A stretch of 64,000 bases of DNA, from NCBI GenBank assembly GCA_036346355.1, contig CM070584.1, positions 25,700,039-25,764,038 of the forward strand, given 5' to 3'. Made by a program: the position numbers and the translations under genes. Under the pieces are notes generated by a model. That model was given only the letters and a program-made list of their open reading frames with translations, had not been told where the DNA came from and searched no databases. Within the stretch, counting starts at the first letter, position 1. The number at the start of each line of letters is the position of its first letter. The DNA comes from Rhipidocladum racemiflorum (Eukaryota; Streptophyta; Magnoliopsida; Poales; Poaceae). Of this stretch, positions 22,395 through 34,297 are shown one piece after another.

Positions 22395-25119
22395 TGTGGG
22401 GGCTCGCCGTAAAATCTGATGCGGTGATACTCCATTCTTTGTGCGTGGGCACAGTTAATCACGCAACCTGTAGCGTAACGATCACGGCATCACGGCCAGA
22501 CCTGATTGAAATCACTTGGCTAGCACGATACTTGAATGAGGTCACATGCTACCCAATTGGTTCCAATTTGAGCTTCCGCAACCATGTGATAACCACCGGT
22601 CCCCTGGATCAGTAGGCTAGCGTCACATGTTGAGAAGGGAGAGTCTCATCCAAACGAACGTAGCACAAGGGCAGAGGTAATATATTACAACGGTAGATAA
22701 TAATATTACAACTTGTTCCTGTTTACAAAATGCCGATTGGCTTAAAGTAAACTGAAGAGAAAAACATCAGAGAAACAAAATTAAAGCGGCCACGGTGTGC
22801 CTCCATTCCCACAGGCAACCGGCGAGCATCTAACTCCGCTAGCCGTCAAACGCACCACCCTCGTCTGGGTCACCGAACTCCTGGTCACCTTCTTCCTCAC
22901 CTGCATCTTCTGCTCCTCACACGAATTTTCAGAGCAAACGGTGAGTACACGTATGTACTCGCAAGACTTTATTGTTTGCAAGTATAATAATAATGCAGGC
23001 AAAACAATGAAGATGGTTGCTATTCTAATTCAGTTTTGCATGAAGCTAAAGTTATTTGCAATAGACTAATAGATTGGAATACTGCACCGTTTATAAATCA
23101 TTTAGTAAACGAGAATAAATCAATACATAATGTAATTGTACATTTCATTTAACATCCAATTTCTTCCAACATAATCAACACCACCATCACATGGCATCAT
23201 GAATCATTTTCCTTCAACATAACCAACACCACCATCATGTGGCATCAAGAATCATCACCAACTTGATCAAATCACCAAACCAACCAATCTTTGAGTTCAA
23301 CGACTCAACATTTGCATAACACAACCCATCGTTTAAAAGATCTACCGAAATTTAATCCTTTTCGTAAATCAAAACCAAAATTACTATACTTGACGAAATA
23401 CCCAAGATGCTGCGTGGATGTGAGCACGGCTAATCGATTAGTTTGTTTAATCTCTGCAGAGAATGCACACTTTACCCACACGACACATTCTAGCAATCAT
23501 ATCAACCATGCCACGCGATACATACCATATCCGCTTTGCTAGATTGTGACGAAACTTTTCCAATTGTCGGCATTTAGCCTTGCGTCAGCCCCGGCGATGT
23601 GCGCTCTTTGCTTTGGGTGGGGGCTCCACTCACCCACACAGAGTACCCCCGGGCCAGGCGAGAGTACCCCCCTAAAATTAGGGTGGTTGGGTACCGTACA
23701 CTCCAAACCTGATTCACCCACACGGATCCAACGATGGCTAACAGCCCATCGTGCCTTTTACCCTCAGCAAAGCATCCACCGTTGTTTCACGAAAGCCTCC
23801 AACACCTGCGCGTGGTGAGGGAGTATTCTAAGCAATACCAGCACGTCGGTATTGCCCAACTACTTCGACCTGCCACGGCGCAAGATCAAATTCCAACTCC
23901 TGTACTAGGTTTAGGCTATCCCATACTAGCACATGTGGTTGTACGAAAGGACTTGGTTAAAAACGTCAAGTTCAGTCCTTAGGTTTGCCTGCATTTGAGA
24001 CCTCCCATCATCCGTCCGGCATAAATCACCATACACCTTTTCCTTTTTCATCTTTTACCAACATAGCCTTTATTTTAGCAAAAACCATCATTTCCGAAAT
24101 CCTAATAACGTATCGAAAATCTTTGATTGACTGAGTCCACCGATCATTATTCAATCAGTCTAAAGCTGGGCTAAGCTTATGCAACTATTAGACTTATATT
24201 CCCTGGCGACACTTGTTATAGCGTCTACCCTTAAACTAGGGTTACTCAAGGATTTTAGGGTAACAACGAGATTGAGATAAGCCATCCAACCTTTAGGGTA
24301 ACTACCTATCCCCACCATTTAAATATTTGTAATAATCATATGCATGCACAATAGTTTTGCGAATCATCAAATACATTTGCAATTATAGGAGCAATATGAT
24401 CAAAGGGGGTGCTTGCCTGCTTGCTCGAAGTTTATGCGTGTCCTCGTGGTGAAGTCCGGATCCTTGCCAACTGCTCCCGAGGCGTCAACGTCTAAACAAA
24501 AGCGCGACAAAAGAAATAACGAGGAAACGATTAAGATCTAGTGAGAACAAGGCAAAAAGGCTCAAAGAAGCGGACCACAACTAATAAGCGAACACGAGAA
24601 AGACAACTCAACAAAAATCAAAACTTGAATTGGAGACCGGCAGTACCGGCCGTAAGGGTCGGTAGTGCCGGCGGCTACGAAACCCAAAAAGGGACCCTCT
24701 CTGGAAAATAACTACCGGCGTTGCAAGAGCGGTAGTGCCGCTACCGAACTCCGGCGACCGGCGCAAAGGGTCGGTAGTGCCTACTGAGCGGCGATACTGC
24801 ACTTACCATGTCGGTAGTGCCTACCACAGTCGTCGAATTTTCCAGAAAAAGGATTTCCGCACAAACGACGTTGGAATTCGCTGACGATTGCATGGATGGG
24901 TTCTCGGAGGTGACAAGGACCCATTTATGCAGACCACCGCGTGGTTCAGGCCTCGTTTGGCCTACATCCTAATCCGAGAAACTCTAGAGTCCTAATTTAC
25001 GCTAAATTCCGACTTTCACTCCGAATCGAATTCAAACTCGATTCCTATCGCAAAACTCGGACTTTAACGACGTCGAATACATTCAAGGGTCCTTTTCCTA
25101 GCTTTTGGAACTAGGGTTC
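22395..25119 (-). repeat. G3 5' LTR, first part (target of G2 insertion)
   Basis: Begins TGTGGGGGCTCGCC and matches 14349-17090. It breaks at GGTTC (25115-25119), where the G2 LTR starts. The LTR continues after the G2 element at 39399 with GATTC, then runs to 40284. Confidence 0.88.
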
Positions 25120-25711
25120 TGTAACACCCCAAAATTTTGCTCTTCTTAAATCTATGTGTGATTTGGTACTTTGGTGAATTTTTGGAATTTTCTGGAATTT
25201 ATTTGGATTTATTTGGAATTTATTTGAATTTATTCCATTTTGAAATAATTAAAGAATTAAACTTTGCAAATAAAATTTTGCTGGAAATATTTTATTTGAG
25301 TCCAAAATGATCCAAAATATTTTCCAGAATTTTTCCGAATTTTTCGAAGTTTTGCTATTTTTAATGAATTAAATGAATTTAAAATTATTTTAATTATTAA
25401 ATCGCTGGAAAATCATTCGATCGAGTATCGTTCATCCGATCGAAGTCGAACACAGTCGGACTCGAGTCCGACCGAGCTTGATTGACTCGGATCGAACCAA
25501 CCTCGACCAGCTTGATCCGAACTGCTGGATCAAGATCCAACGGCCAGGATCAATCGCGCTAGTCACGGCGCGCCGAAGCCAATCTCGGCCGTCGATCGCG
25601 CCACGTGGACGGCCGGCGCGTCGTCCACGTCGTCTCGTCATATCCGGACGGACTCACCGCCCGTACCGCTCCTCGCGCGGAAACCAAAGCGAATCTCGAC
25701 GTCCGCGCCGG

Positions 25712-25719
25712 TATTTAAG
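25712..25719 (+). promoter_or_regulatory. Candidate TATA box in G2 5' LTR
   Basis: TATTTAAG in a GC-rich context. Similar AT-rich boxes occupy the same place in the 3' LTR (36506-36512) and, reversed, in the LTRs at 7378-10908 (about 10267) and 57979-61500 (about 60858). Conservation of position among copies supports a core promoter; the start site is not known. Confidence 0.55.
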
Positions 25720-26111
25720 GCGTGGATCGCTGCCCGAGATTCGCCTGACCCGTGCGCATCGTTTTCCCCAACTCCTGGAGCCCTATCCGCCGCCGTCACC
25801 TTGCAATTGCTCGCCGGAGTCCTCTCTCTCCAGCGGCATGGTTGTTGCCTCGTCCATGCCGTCTGCCCGCGTCTTCCGCCGAAGTTGGAGCCAGTTCGAG
25901 ACCCTCAGGCCAAGGCGCACCCGAAGGGAGGACTCATCTCGCCGGAGAGGCCCCGCAGCGCCGTCGGCTTGGTCACCGTCCCCGCGTCCGGTGAGCCCGC
26001 GCCGCCGCGTTGCCATCGCCGCTTCGAGCTCGCACAACCGTTGGATCAAGATCCGGCCGTCACGGTGAGCCCACGTTCTCCCCAAACCCTAGAATCCAGA
26101 TTAGATGCGGA

Positions 26112-26286
26112 CCGTTGGATCAAGATCCAACGGCCACGATCGGCCACGCCGCCCGTCTTGTGGATAACGTTACGGGTTAGGATCGTTTCAACCGTTGGAT
26201 CAAGATCCAACGGCTCGATTGACCGCGTTCGCCCCAAACGGCGTGAAGCATAGATCAATGGGCCGTTGATTTTCAAATCAACGGCC
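26112..26286. repeat. Three palindromes in G2 5' LTR
   Basis: CCGTTGGATC-AA-GATCCAACGG type inverted repeats at 26112-26133 and 26192-26213, and a perfect 26-bp palindrome built on GGCCGTTGATTTT at 26261-26286. Confidence 0.88.
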
Positions 26287-28614
26287 GAGATTGTGCCACG
26301 TGTACCCAAGCCACGCCACGCGCTGCTGAGCGCGCGGTTCTCGACACGGGGCCAGCGCGGTCGGCGGAGACAACCGAACCGCACCATGGCGTCACCGGCT
26401 GGCGTCACGGTGGGGCCCGCATAGCGAGCGAGTTGGACCGCGACGGGTTAATTGCGTGCGTGACAGCGACATGTGGGGCCCACATGTCGGGCCGACACGC
26501 GTGGAGTCGTGGACGAGTCCACAGTAGACCCGAGCCGGCGTGGACCAAGTCCATGGACCGGCTGACGTCAGCCGCCCAATCAGAGGCTGCCACGTGTCCA
26601 GGCTGACGCAATAATTGATTTTCCGAAAAAGAAAATGATTTATTAATTCGAAATAATGATTTCAGATTTTGTTTCAAACTTCAAACGCTTATAACTTTTG
26701 CGTTTCAACTCCGATTTGAGTGATTCAAATTTCTAAATTTGTATAAAATTGAGACCTACCTAATTATGAATTTTATTTAAATTTTTGGAATAAAGTTTTT
26801 CTCTGTAAAATTATTTAATTGATTATTTAAACTTTAAATAATCATAACTTTTGCATTTTAACTCCAAATTTGACGATTCCAGTTTCTAAAAATTCATAAA
26901 ATTATGTTCTCTCTTTTTATGGATTTTATTTGAATGTTTGGACACTTTTTGCCTATTGTTTATTCGTGTATTGCTATTTGCACGCTTTACGAGTAGACAT
27001 TGAAGTCTTGGGAAGGATTCGAAGGAGAAGTATTGACTCAGGATCCAACTCAAGACCAAGAACAAGTACTTTTTGAAGGCAAGTTGTGCTTTGACCATGT
27101 TGATCCTATTTTGAAATCTATTTTGATTTAACCTATTGCATGCTAGTTCAATTAGAAAAATACTTTATTTAAATATGGGGGTTAGATAAATACCAATTTG
27201 CTGTATGACACCTTGATTATTTAAATATGTGCCATGACCCTTGTCACCCTAGTTGTGGATTACTAGTTGGACATTATTAAATTGCCAACATGGGTTTTAG
27301 ATCGTTGTAGTATACTGCTTAGACCTGCTACGTGCTCATGACATGATTTTGGACAATCAAATGTTAATATTGACTTAATGATATATTGAACCTGTTTTGG
27401 AAAGGTATCATGTGATGTTGATGGCACGTGGTGCATGGTAATCAGCGGGGTTTGATAAATAGTTTCGGCCAGGGCATGTGGCAAGAATGATCAGGTGGGC
27501 CAGTTGTGGCTTTGGGGATGTTGATTTGGTTCTTGGGTAGTCTTGCCTGGTCACCCTAAGGACTTCACCTTGCAAGCCTTTGAACTGGGTCTAACGTGCA
27601 ACCACATGTCTGTAATGGGACGGACCTAGTTGATTAAGTTGCTAATAACGTACCTGTGGGACCTCAGGAGGTCAACTACACCCTTTGTGTAAGTTATGCG
27701 GGGCGCGTCTGGGGGTGAGGCCGGTACCCATCTAACGGTTGATTGACCTAAACTTCGCCTTAGCTAAGGGAAGGGTTAGCGTGCAATAACCGGGGAGGAC
27801 CACTTGTATTGTTAGAAGTTTTCGAAAGACTTTGTTACGGGAACTCGCCTTTGTGGTGTTTGACTGTATCTTGTGGGTAAAGTGCATAACCTCTGCAGAG
27901 TGTAGAATCTATTCGAATAGCCGTGTCCGCGGTATTGGGCATCGCTCGGGAATTACAGTCAAGGGTTAGATTTTCTCAAAAATAACTTGGATTTGAAAGG
28001 TTGGGATGGATTAATAATGATGTTGATGGAAACATGGATTAGGATGGGAAAGATGTTTATTAAATTCCTTGAAAAGTTACCTATGCTATACTTGTTTCTA
28101 CTGCTTTCGAATCTACTTATGTTATTTGTCAAATGCTGTTTACTGCAAATATACCTTGAGCTATTCCTTTGTACCAAGCCATGCATATAGTATATTAGCT
28201 TTGCATTACATTGCATGACTTGTTGAGTACCAAGTACTCACCCTTGCCTCAATACAACACAGATTGAAGAGGAGAATACACGGCTTTGGAGGAGGAGCTC
28301 CAAGAGGATCCGTCTCACTTAGGAGCGAGCCGGTCAGGTTGCACTGTGGTATCTTTGGATGGCGCCACGAAGTTATTTGATTTTCCGTTGCTACTATTTC
28401 TCTCTTAATAAGTTTCGCCCTGCGAGGCGTGCATTTGTAACTTGACCATAAGGTCAAGTAACCAGTTTGACTATTTAATTAAAGTACTTTACTAGTATCG
28501 AGTGGTATGATTGTGATATTTACCGATGTTAAGACTGTGTGCACTAAGCTGCGTTCTGGACTAGTGCTGAATACACGAAGGGTCGGATTTGCAAATTCGG
28601 GGTCCCGACAGAGG

Positions 28615-28627
28615 TGGTATCAGAGCC
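28615..28627 (+). other. G2 primer binding site
   Basis: TGGTATCAGAGCC, four bases after the LTR end, complementary to the 3' end of plant initiator-Met tRNA. Confidence 0.92.
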
Positions 28628-28827
28628 ATACTGACCGTAGGCTCAACCCTTAGCTAGAAAGGTCGTAGTGAGGATAAAACCTATTTTCTAAAAGAATAAA
28701 ATTTGTCAAGATAAGAAATGACATCTCGAGTTATCCCTTTCTCTCTTTTCTTGTCTCTTGCTGAATTTTTCCTTACCTTATCACGATTTAAAAATTCCGA
28801 GTTCTTACGTGAGCACTCTTGTGACAG

Positions 28828-29548
28828 ATGGAGGGAGAGTTCAACTACGTCGATCTGGAGGTTGGTCACGCCGCAGAGCTTTGGCATATGCTACAGACTC
28901 TCGGAGATTTTGAGAAGCCCCAATACCAAGTGGAAGTGATCAGACAAGCGGGATTGATCAAGGCTTGTGACGAGAAGATTGAGGTACCTGCTAGGAAGAA
29001 GGGCCCAGGCAATCGCCCGATACACTGCACTGCCAGGAGGTCTACAATGCAGATGGGTATCCAAGAGGCGTCGCGACAGGCAATGCAACACATTACCCGT
29101 ATCTACGCCAGAGAATTGGAGAGCACGGTGTTCCGATATCACCCGCGCAGCAATAACCTTCTTGACCCGAAGGCGATTCAGGATGAGGATGCCATGGTTA
29201 CACAGTTGGCACGACTTGTTGTCGCCCAGGAGGATGTACTCGATGATACAAGCGAGGAGCTACAGAAGGCCCGCAAGGAGATCACGACAGAGAAGAACAG
29301 ATGGCGGAAAGCTCAAGAGTATGTGTCACACCTTCTGCGAAGGATCGACGAGTTGGAGATGGCTTTGTACGGACCGTAACTGTGAGCCAAGATTCGAGCT
29401 ACACGAGCCAGATCCGGAGGAGTCAGATCTCGATGAGGACACTGCTTCTTCGACTACCACAGATGACACAGTTGCTGGACACGGCAATCGTTTTGCGCCT
29501 ATGCCGCAGCATCCGTACCCAGGCCGTGGAGGTTTTTTCGATGAGTGA
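28828..29548 (+). pseudogene. Extra ORF upstream of gag in G2 (orf0-like), frameshifted
   Basis: ATG at 28828 opens 183 codons ending at 29379. The frame beginning before 28967 continues the protein to 29548 with an acidic, Pro/Gly-rich tail (DPEESDLDEDTASS, HPYPGRGGFFDE). A +1 shift near 29379 therefore splits one protein of about 235-240 residues. Residues about 110-180 are rich in Glu, Lys, Arg and Leu and look like a coiled coil (QEDVLDDTSEELQKARKEI). I recognise no enzyme domain. It lies between the primer binding site and gag. An additional ORF in this position has been reported for some rice Gypsy elements (RIRE2/RIRE3 group); homology to those was not tested. Function unknown. Confidence 0.7.
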
Positions 29549-29830
29549 GCGTAGGTTCTATAGTGAGACTCCTTCGCTAAGTCGCGTCATAGAATAAAGG
29601 GTCACCCTTTAGGCGTTAGACTCCAGTGTTAGTTCGATTTGGATTTTCATTGCTTGCTGAGTGTGCAGTATGTGTTGCAGGCCTTTAGGCATTGTAAGCA
29701 ACCATACCAAGTTATTGATATCATTAATAAAGTTAGACCTTAAAGTTACACCTTTCGCCCCGCATAAGTTCCATATTACTTGTCTATTCTTGTTTCCCCC
29801 TCATCTCTAAAACCTAGAACAAATCGACAG

Positions 29831-30835
29831 ATGGTGAACACCCGCGGAAACTTTGGAAGCACTGGAAGTGGTTCTCGCCAAATGAAAAACCCTAATGATG
29901 GAGCACCAAAGACCGCAACTAGACATGCAGAATTTTGGAGCATTTCTTGCTGCTCAGACTCGATTGATGCATGCTATGATGCAACAGATGCAACACGCCA
30001 TCGCTCAGGCCATCGCTAATCAAGTTAATCGGGGACAACGCCGAATACAAGACTGTCGGGGTTCATGAGAACTCACCCACCCACTTTCTTCGGGAATGCC
30101 AATCCATTGGAGGCCGATGATTGGTTAAGGTCAATTGAGAGGAAGCTACACATAGCTCAATGCATAGGAAATGAGAAGGTACTCTACGCTTCTCATCGAT
30201 GGAAGGAACAAATTACCGAATGGTGGGAGAACTTCTGTGCCACGCAAGTGAACCCTCAGGACATCACTTGGGAAGAGTTCACAGCTGCATTCCGTCAGTA
30301 TCACGTGCCTGAAGGAATCATGGATCTCAAGAAGGAGGAGTTCAGAGCACTGAGGCAAGGTAATCAGCCAGTGGCCGACTACCTGAACAAGTTTACACAG
30401 CTAGCACGCTACGCACATGAGGATGTAGCGACAGATAAAGCCAGACAGTCTCGTTTCATGAAGGGACTTAACTCAGGATTGCAGGTGGGATTGATCACCC
30501 ACACCTTTCCAGATTTCCAAGAGTTGGTGAATAAGGCGCTTATTCTTGAGGACAAGCGCAAGGAACTGGATGAGAACAGAAAGCGCAGGATGCAACAGCA
30601 GGGATCACGCCAGCGAACGCAATGGCGTCGAGAGTTGCACCAAATCAGTTTTGATTCCAGCCACAAAATGCAACAAGGACACCGTCACGGCACCAAGACC
30701 CGTCAATCAGAACTACGGACCCCAGCCCCGCTTAGAAACGCCGCTTCCAGCAACAAGAAGGGAACAAAGTGAGATCGCTACAATCGCAACGAGCCAGGAC
30801 ACTTTGCCAACAGCTGCCCAAAGAAGACAGCAGGA
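29831..30835 (+). pseudogene. G2 gag (capsid and damaged zinc knuckle)
   Basis: The likely start is ATG at 29831 (MVNTRGNFG), shortly after a low-complexity leader. A frameshift before 30065 separates it from the main capsid frame (30065-30772). That frame shows the retrotransposon gag domain: PPTFFGNANPLEADDWLRSIE, KVLYASHRW, WWENFC, WEEFTAAFRQYHVP and LRQGNQPVADYLNKFTQLARYA. A TGA at 30770-30772 interrupts the frame just before the zinc knuckle. The knuckle reads RYNRNEPGHFANSCPKK, with Arg at both leading positions where CxxC is expected, leaving only the His and last Cys. Gag would normally assemble the virus-like particle and bind RNA. Confidence 0.88.
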
Positions 30836-31381
30836 GTGACCCCGCTTCGCTTCAATCTAGGAACCACCCAGCTAGACGCCAAAGACCAGGAGCCACGCCT
30901 GCATCGTGTGGTGAGAGGCCGAGTCAACCATGTCACCGAAGATGCACTGCAGAATGCTACGGACGTCGTACTGGATAAGTTACTTGTTAACTCAGTACCT
31001 ACAGCAGTTTTGTTTGATTCTGGAGCTTCGCATTCATTTGTTTCGCAAGGCTTTGCTGCTAGAAACGATTTGGGGATTGCAAGGCTTAAATGCATGCTTT
31101 TAGTTCAAACCCCTGGTTCCGAACTTCGAACGAAAGTAGGATGTTCCAGGGTGAGAATACTAATAGATGGAATAGAGTTCCTAGCGAACCTTATAATTTT
31201 AGAGACCCAGACCTTAGACGTTATTTTGGGAATGGACTGGTTATCCAAGCACAAGGCCGTATTGGATTGTGGACGAAGGACTATCTCAGTTGAGAGCCCG
31301 TGTGGAAAGAAAGTGGAATTTCAAGCCACTGCAGTTAGAGATGGACAGATGATGGTTAATGCATCAAGACAATCGGCATAG
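30836..31381 (+). pseudogene. G2 aspartic protease
   Basis: In the same frame as gag. The active site VLFDSGASHSFVS lies near 31010-31045 and ILGMDWLSKHKAVLDC near 31220-31270, a full Gypsy protease arrangement. A stop at 31379-31381 cuts the frame before the reverse transcriptase. The domain itself looks intact; the loss is in its connection to pol and in upstream gag. Confidence 0.88.
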
Positions 31382-31399
31382 AGGATGTCTCAAGAGTGA

Positions 31400-32060
31400 A
31401 TGAGTACCCAGATGTTTTTCCCGAAGATCTACGGTATGCCGCTTGACAGAGGACATAGAGTTTGTGATAGAGCTTGTACTGCACAAATACCGATAGCAAA
31501 GAGACCTTATCGGATGTCAACCGAGGAGTTGGTAGAGATGAAGAAACAGCTAGAGGAGTTAATGGAGAAAGGATTTATCGATCGAGTTCGTCGCCGTGGG
31601 GAGCGCCAGCTTTTGTTTGTCAAGAAGAAGGACGGGAGTTTCAGGATGTGCATTGACTACCGTGCACTCAATGAAGTCACCGTGAAGAATAAGTACCGTT
31701 ACCCAGGATTGATGATTTGTTTGATCACCGAGAGGAGCCGGAGTTTTCTCCAAGATTGATCTCGAGATCGGGATACCATCGATTGAAGATCCGATCGTAA
31801 GATATCCCGAAGACCGCATTCTCGCCAAGATATGGACATTACGAGTTTACTGATTATGTCCTTTGGATCGATTTAATGCGCCAAAGATATTTCATGAATA
31901 TGATGAATAAGGTGTTCATGGAATATTTGGACAAGTTTGTCGTCGTGTTCATAGATGATATCCTAATCTACTCCAAGACAGGAGGATGAACATGCCGAAC
32001 ACTTGAGGCGAGTTTTGGAAAAGCCGAGGAACAGCAACTCTTCGCCAAGTTCAGTAAGTG
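31400..32060 (+). pseudogene. G2 reverse transcriptase, first half, multiply frameshifted
   Basis: 31400-31759 carries RPYRMSTEELVEMKKQLEEL, EKGFIDR and FVKKKDGSFRMCIDYRALNEVT. The RPSSSPWGAP segment is shifted into another frame near 31590. After 31759 the frame breaks again; fragments of the FSKIDLRSGYHQ region lie around 31740-31800. MNMMNKVFMEYLDKFVVVFIDDILIYSK, containing the catalytic Asp pair, lies at about 31895-31980, followed by a stop. At least four frame breaks separate pieces that are contiguous in the sister element at the right edge. Confidence 0.87.
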
Positions 32061-33155
32061 CGATTTTTGGAAGGACAAGGTGGAGTTTCTTGGACATGTA
32101 ATGACCGCTTGAAGGAGTCGCCAGTAGATCCAAGCAAAGTAGAAGCTGTGTTACATTGGGAGCAAATAAGATCGCGTGACCCAGATCGAGTTTCCTTGGA
32201 ATGGCGAGGATACTACCGCCGTTTCATTGAAGGCTTTTCGAAAATTGCGAAACCTCTTACGCAATTACTGAAAAAGGAGAAGAAGTTTGCTTGGACGCCA
32301 GAATGTGAGAAAGGATTTCAGGAGCTGAAGAAGCGATTGACATCAGCGCCGGTGTTAGTACTCCCGGATGTTAATCAAAGCTTTGATATTTATTGTGACG
32401 CATCACGCCAAGGACTTGGATGTGTGCTGATGCAGAATGGAAAGGTCGTCGCTTATGCATCAAGGCAGTTGAGGCCGCATGAGGAAAATTATCCAACGCA
32501 TGACCTAGAGTTAGATGCCGTAGTGCATGCCTTGAAGATATGGCGTCACTATCTGATCAGGAACAGATGTGAAGTGTATACGGATCATAAGAGCCTTAAA
32601 TACATATTCACCCAGTCGGATCTGAACATGAGGCAGAGGAGATGGTCAGAGTTGATCAAGGACTACAATGTTGGAATCCATTACCATCCCGGGAAGGCCA
32701 ACGTAGTTGCCGATGCCTTGAGTCGGAAAAGCCATACCGTGAATATGTTGATAGCCACAATTCAGGATGAGTTATGTGAGGATTTCCAGAGAATGAAGAT
32801 TGAGGTGGTACCTAGCGGATTCTTGGCCGCATTGGAAGTAAAGCCTACCCTAGAGGACCAGATCCGGGAAGGACAGAAGGATGATGACAAGATCCGCAGG
32901 ATTAAGACCATCAAGGAGGAAGGCAAGGCAGAGGACTTCAAGTTGGATGAGCAAGGCACGTTATGGATGAAGGATCGGATTTGTGTGCCCAACAAGAAGG
33001 AATTAAAGCAACTGATTTTGGAGGAAGCCCATGACTCCAAGTACTCAATTCATCCTGGAAGCGCCAAAATGTATCAGAATTTGAAGGAAAGATTCTGGTG
33101 GCCGAGCATGAAGCGTGAAGTTGCCGAGCATGTTGCATTGTGCGACGTATGCTAG
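32058..33155 (+). pseudogene. G2 reverse transcriptase thumb, RNase H and integrase zinc-finger
   Basis: A 365-codon open stretch. The Gypsy RNase H motifs FDIYCDASRQGLGCVL, DLELDAVVHALKIWRHYL and YTDHKSLKYIFTQSDLNMRQRRW supply the Asp-Glu-Asp triad. The H2C2 zinc-binding region of integrase follows (HDSKYSIHPGSAKMYQNLKE, then HVALCDVC). The frame ends at TAG 33153-33155, where the sister element encodes Gln (CQRVK), so a single C-to-T change explains this stop. The protein continues in the same frame from 33156. Confidence 0.9.
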
Positions 33156-33556
33156 AGAGTCAAGGAAATGCATCAGGGACCAGCAGGATTACTACAGCCG
33201 CTGAAAATACCTGAGTGGAAGTGGGAGGAAATCGGAATGGATTTTATTACCGGTTTGCCTAAGACTCAAGGAGGTTATGACTCCATATGGGTTATAGTGG
33301 ATCGTTTGACCAAAGTAGCCCATTTTATCCCCGTGAAGACCACGTACTCGGGGGATAAGTTAGCAGAGTTGTATATGATCAGGATCGTCTGTTTGCACGG
33401 AGTGCCAAAGAGGATTGTATCGGACAGAGGTACCCAATTTACCTCAAGGTTCTGGAATAAGTTGCATGAAGCCATGGGAACCCGTTTAAACTTGATCTGA
33501 CCTATCATCCACAGACGGATGGACAGACCGAAAGAGTCAACCAGATTCTGGAGGAT
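33156..33556 (+). pseudogene. G2 integrase core
   Basis: PAGLLQPLKIPEWKWEEIGMDFITGLPKTQGG carries the first catalytic Asp, VDRLTKVAHFIPV follows, and VSDRGTQFTSRFW carries the second. The frame shifts near 33495-33500. The glutamate motif (TDGQTERVNQ) lies in the next frame at about 33517-33545. All three DDE residues are present but not in one frame. Confidence 0.88.
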
Positions 33557-34276
33557 ATGTTAAGAGCATGTGCATTGGCTTATGCTACCTCTTGGGATAA
33601 GAGTTTGCCGTATGCCGAGTTCAGTTACAATAATAGTTACCAGGCTAGTTTACAGATGTCACCTTTCGAGGCACTGTATGGTCGACCCTGTCGGACGCCA
33701 TTGAATTGGAATGAGACCGGCGAGCGCCGTGTCTTTGGGCCAGATATTCTTCAAGAAGCTGAAGAGCAGATTGCCATGATTAGGGAAAGGTTGAAGATCG
33801 CCCAATCACGACAGAAGAGTTATGCTGACAATCGTCGCCGGGATTTGAGTTTTGAACCAGAAGACTTTGTATACCTCAGAGTTACGCCTCTCAGGGGAGT
33901 TAAGAGGTTCCATGCCAAAGGGAAACTCGCACCCCGTTATGTTGGACCATTTAAGATTTTGAGCCGCAAAGGCGAAGTTGCTTACCAGCTAGAGCTACCG
34001 CAGTCGTTAGCAGGAGTACATGACGTATTCCATGTGTCCCAGTTGAAGAAGTGTCTCCGAGTACCTGAGGAACAGACACCGCTAGAGTCAATTGAGTTGC
34101 AAGAAGATTTGACTTACAAGGAGCATCCCGTGAAGATTTTGGACACTATGGATCGAGAGACCAGAAATAAGTCAACCCGTTTCTGTAGAGTTCAGTGGAG
34201 CAATCATGAAGAAAGCGAAGCGACTTGGGAACGCGAAGAGGATTTGAGGAAAGAGTTTCCGAACCTATTCCTTTAG
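33557..34276 (+). pseudogene. G2 integrase C-terminus and chromodomain
   Basis: 239-codon frame: LEDMLRACALAYATSWDKSLPYAEFSYNN, the GRPCRTPLNW block, LAPRYVGPFKILSRKGEVAYQLELP, VHDVFHVSQLKKCLRVP, then a chromodomain (KILDTMDRETRNKS, CRVQWSNHEESEATWEREEDL). The aromatic and WEREEDL core of the chromodomain is preserved. It ends with a stop at 34276. The element's own 3' non-coding stretch lasts only about 20 bases before the G3-derived duplication begins at 34298, so its polypurine tract is missing. Confidence 0.9.
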
Positions 34277-34297
34277 TAAGCCCTGAATCTCGGGGAT

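Larger units (their letters stand above)
25120..28610 (+). repeat. G2 5' LTR (3491 bp)
   Basis: Starts TGTAACACCCC and ends GGGGTCCCGACA. It has AT-rich flanks around a GC-rich core (25430-26600) and aligns over its full length with 35905-39398, and in reverse with 7378-10908 and 57979-61500. It holds several CCGTTGGATC/GATCCAACGG inverted repeats. Confidence 0.93.

Noticed and set aside
25478..26408. 196-codon Arg-rich frame in G2 5' LTR
   Set aside because: Not conserved in frame in the 3' LTR copy (36304-37041); no domain; explained by GC-rich LTR sequence.
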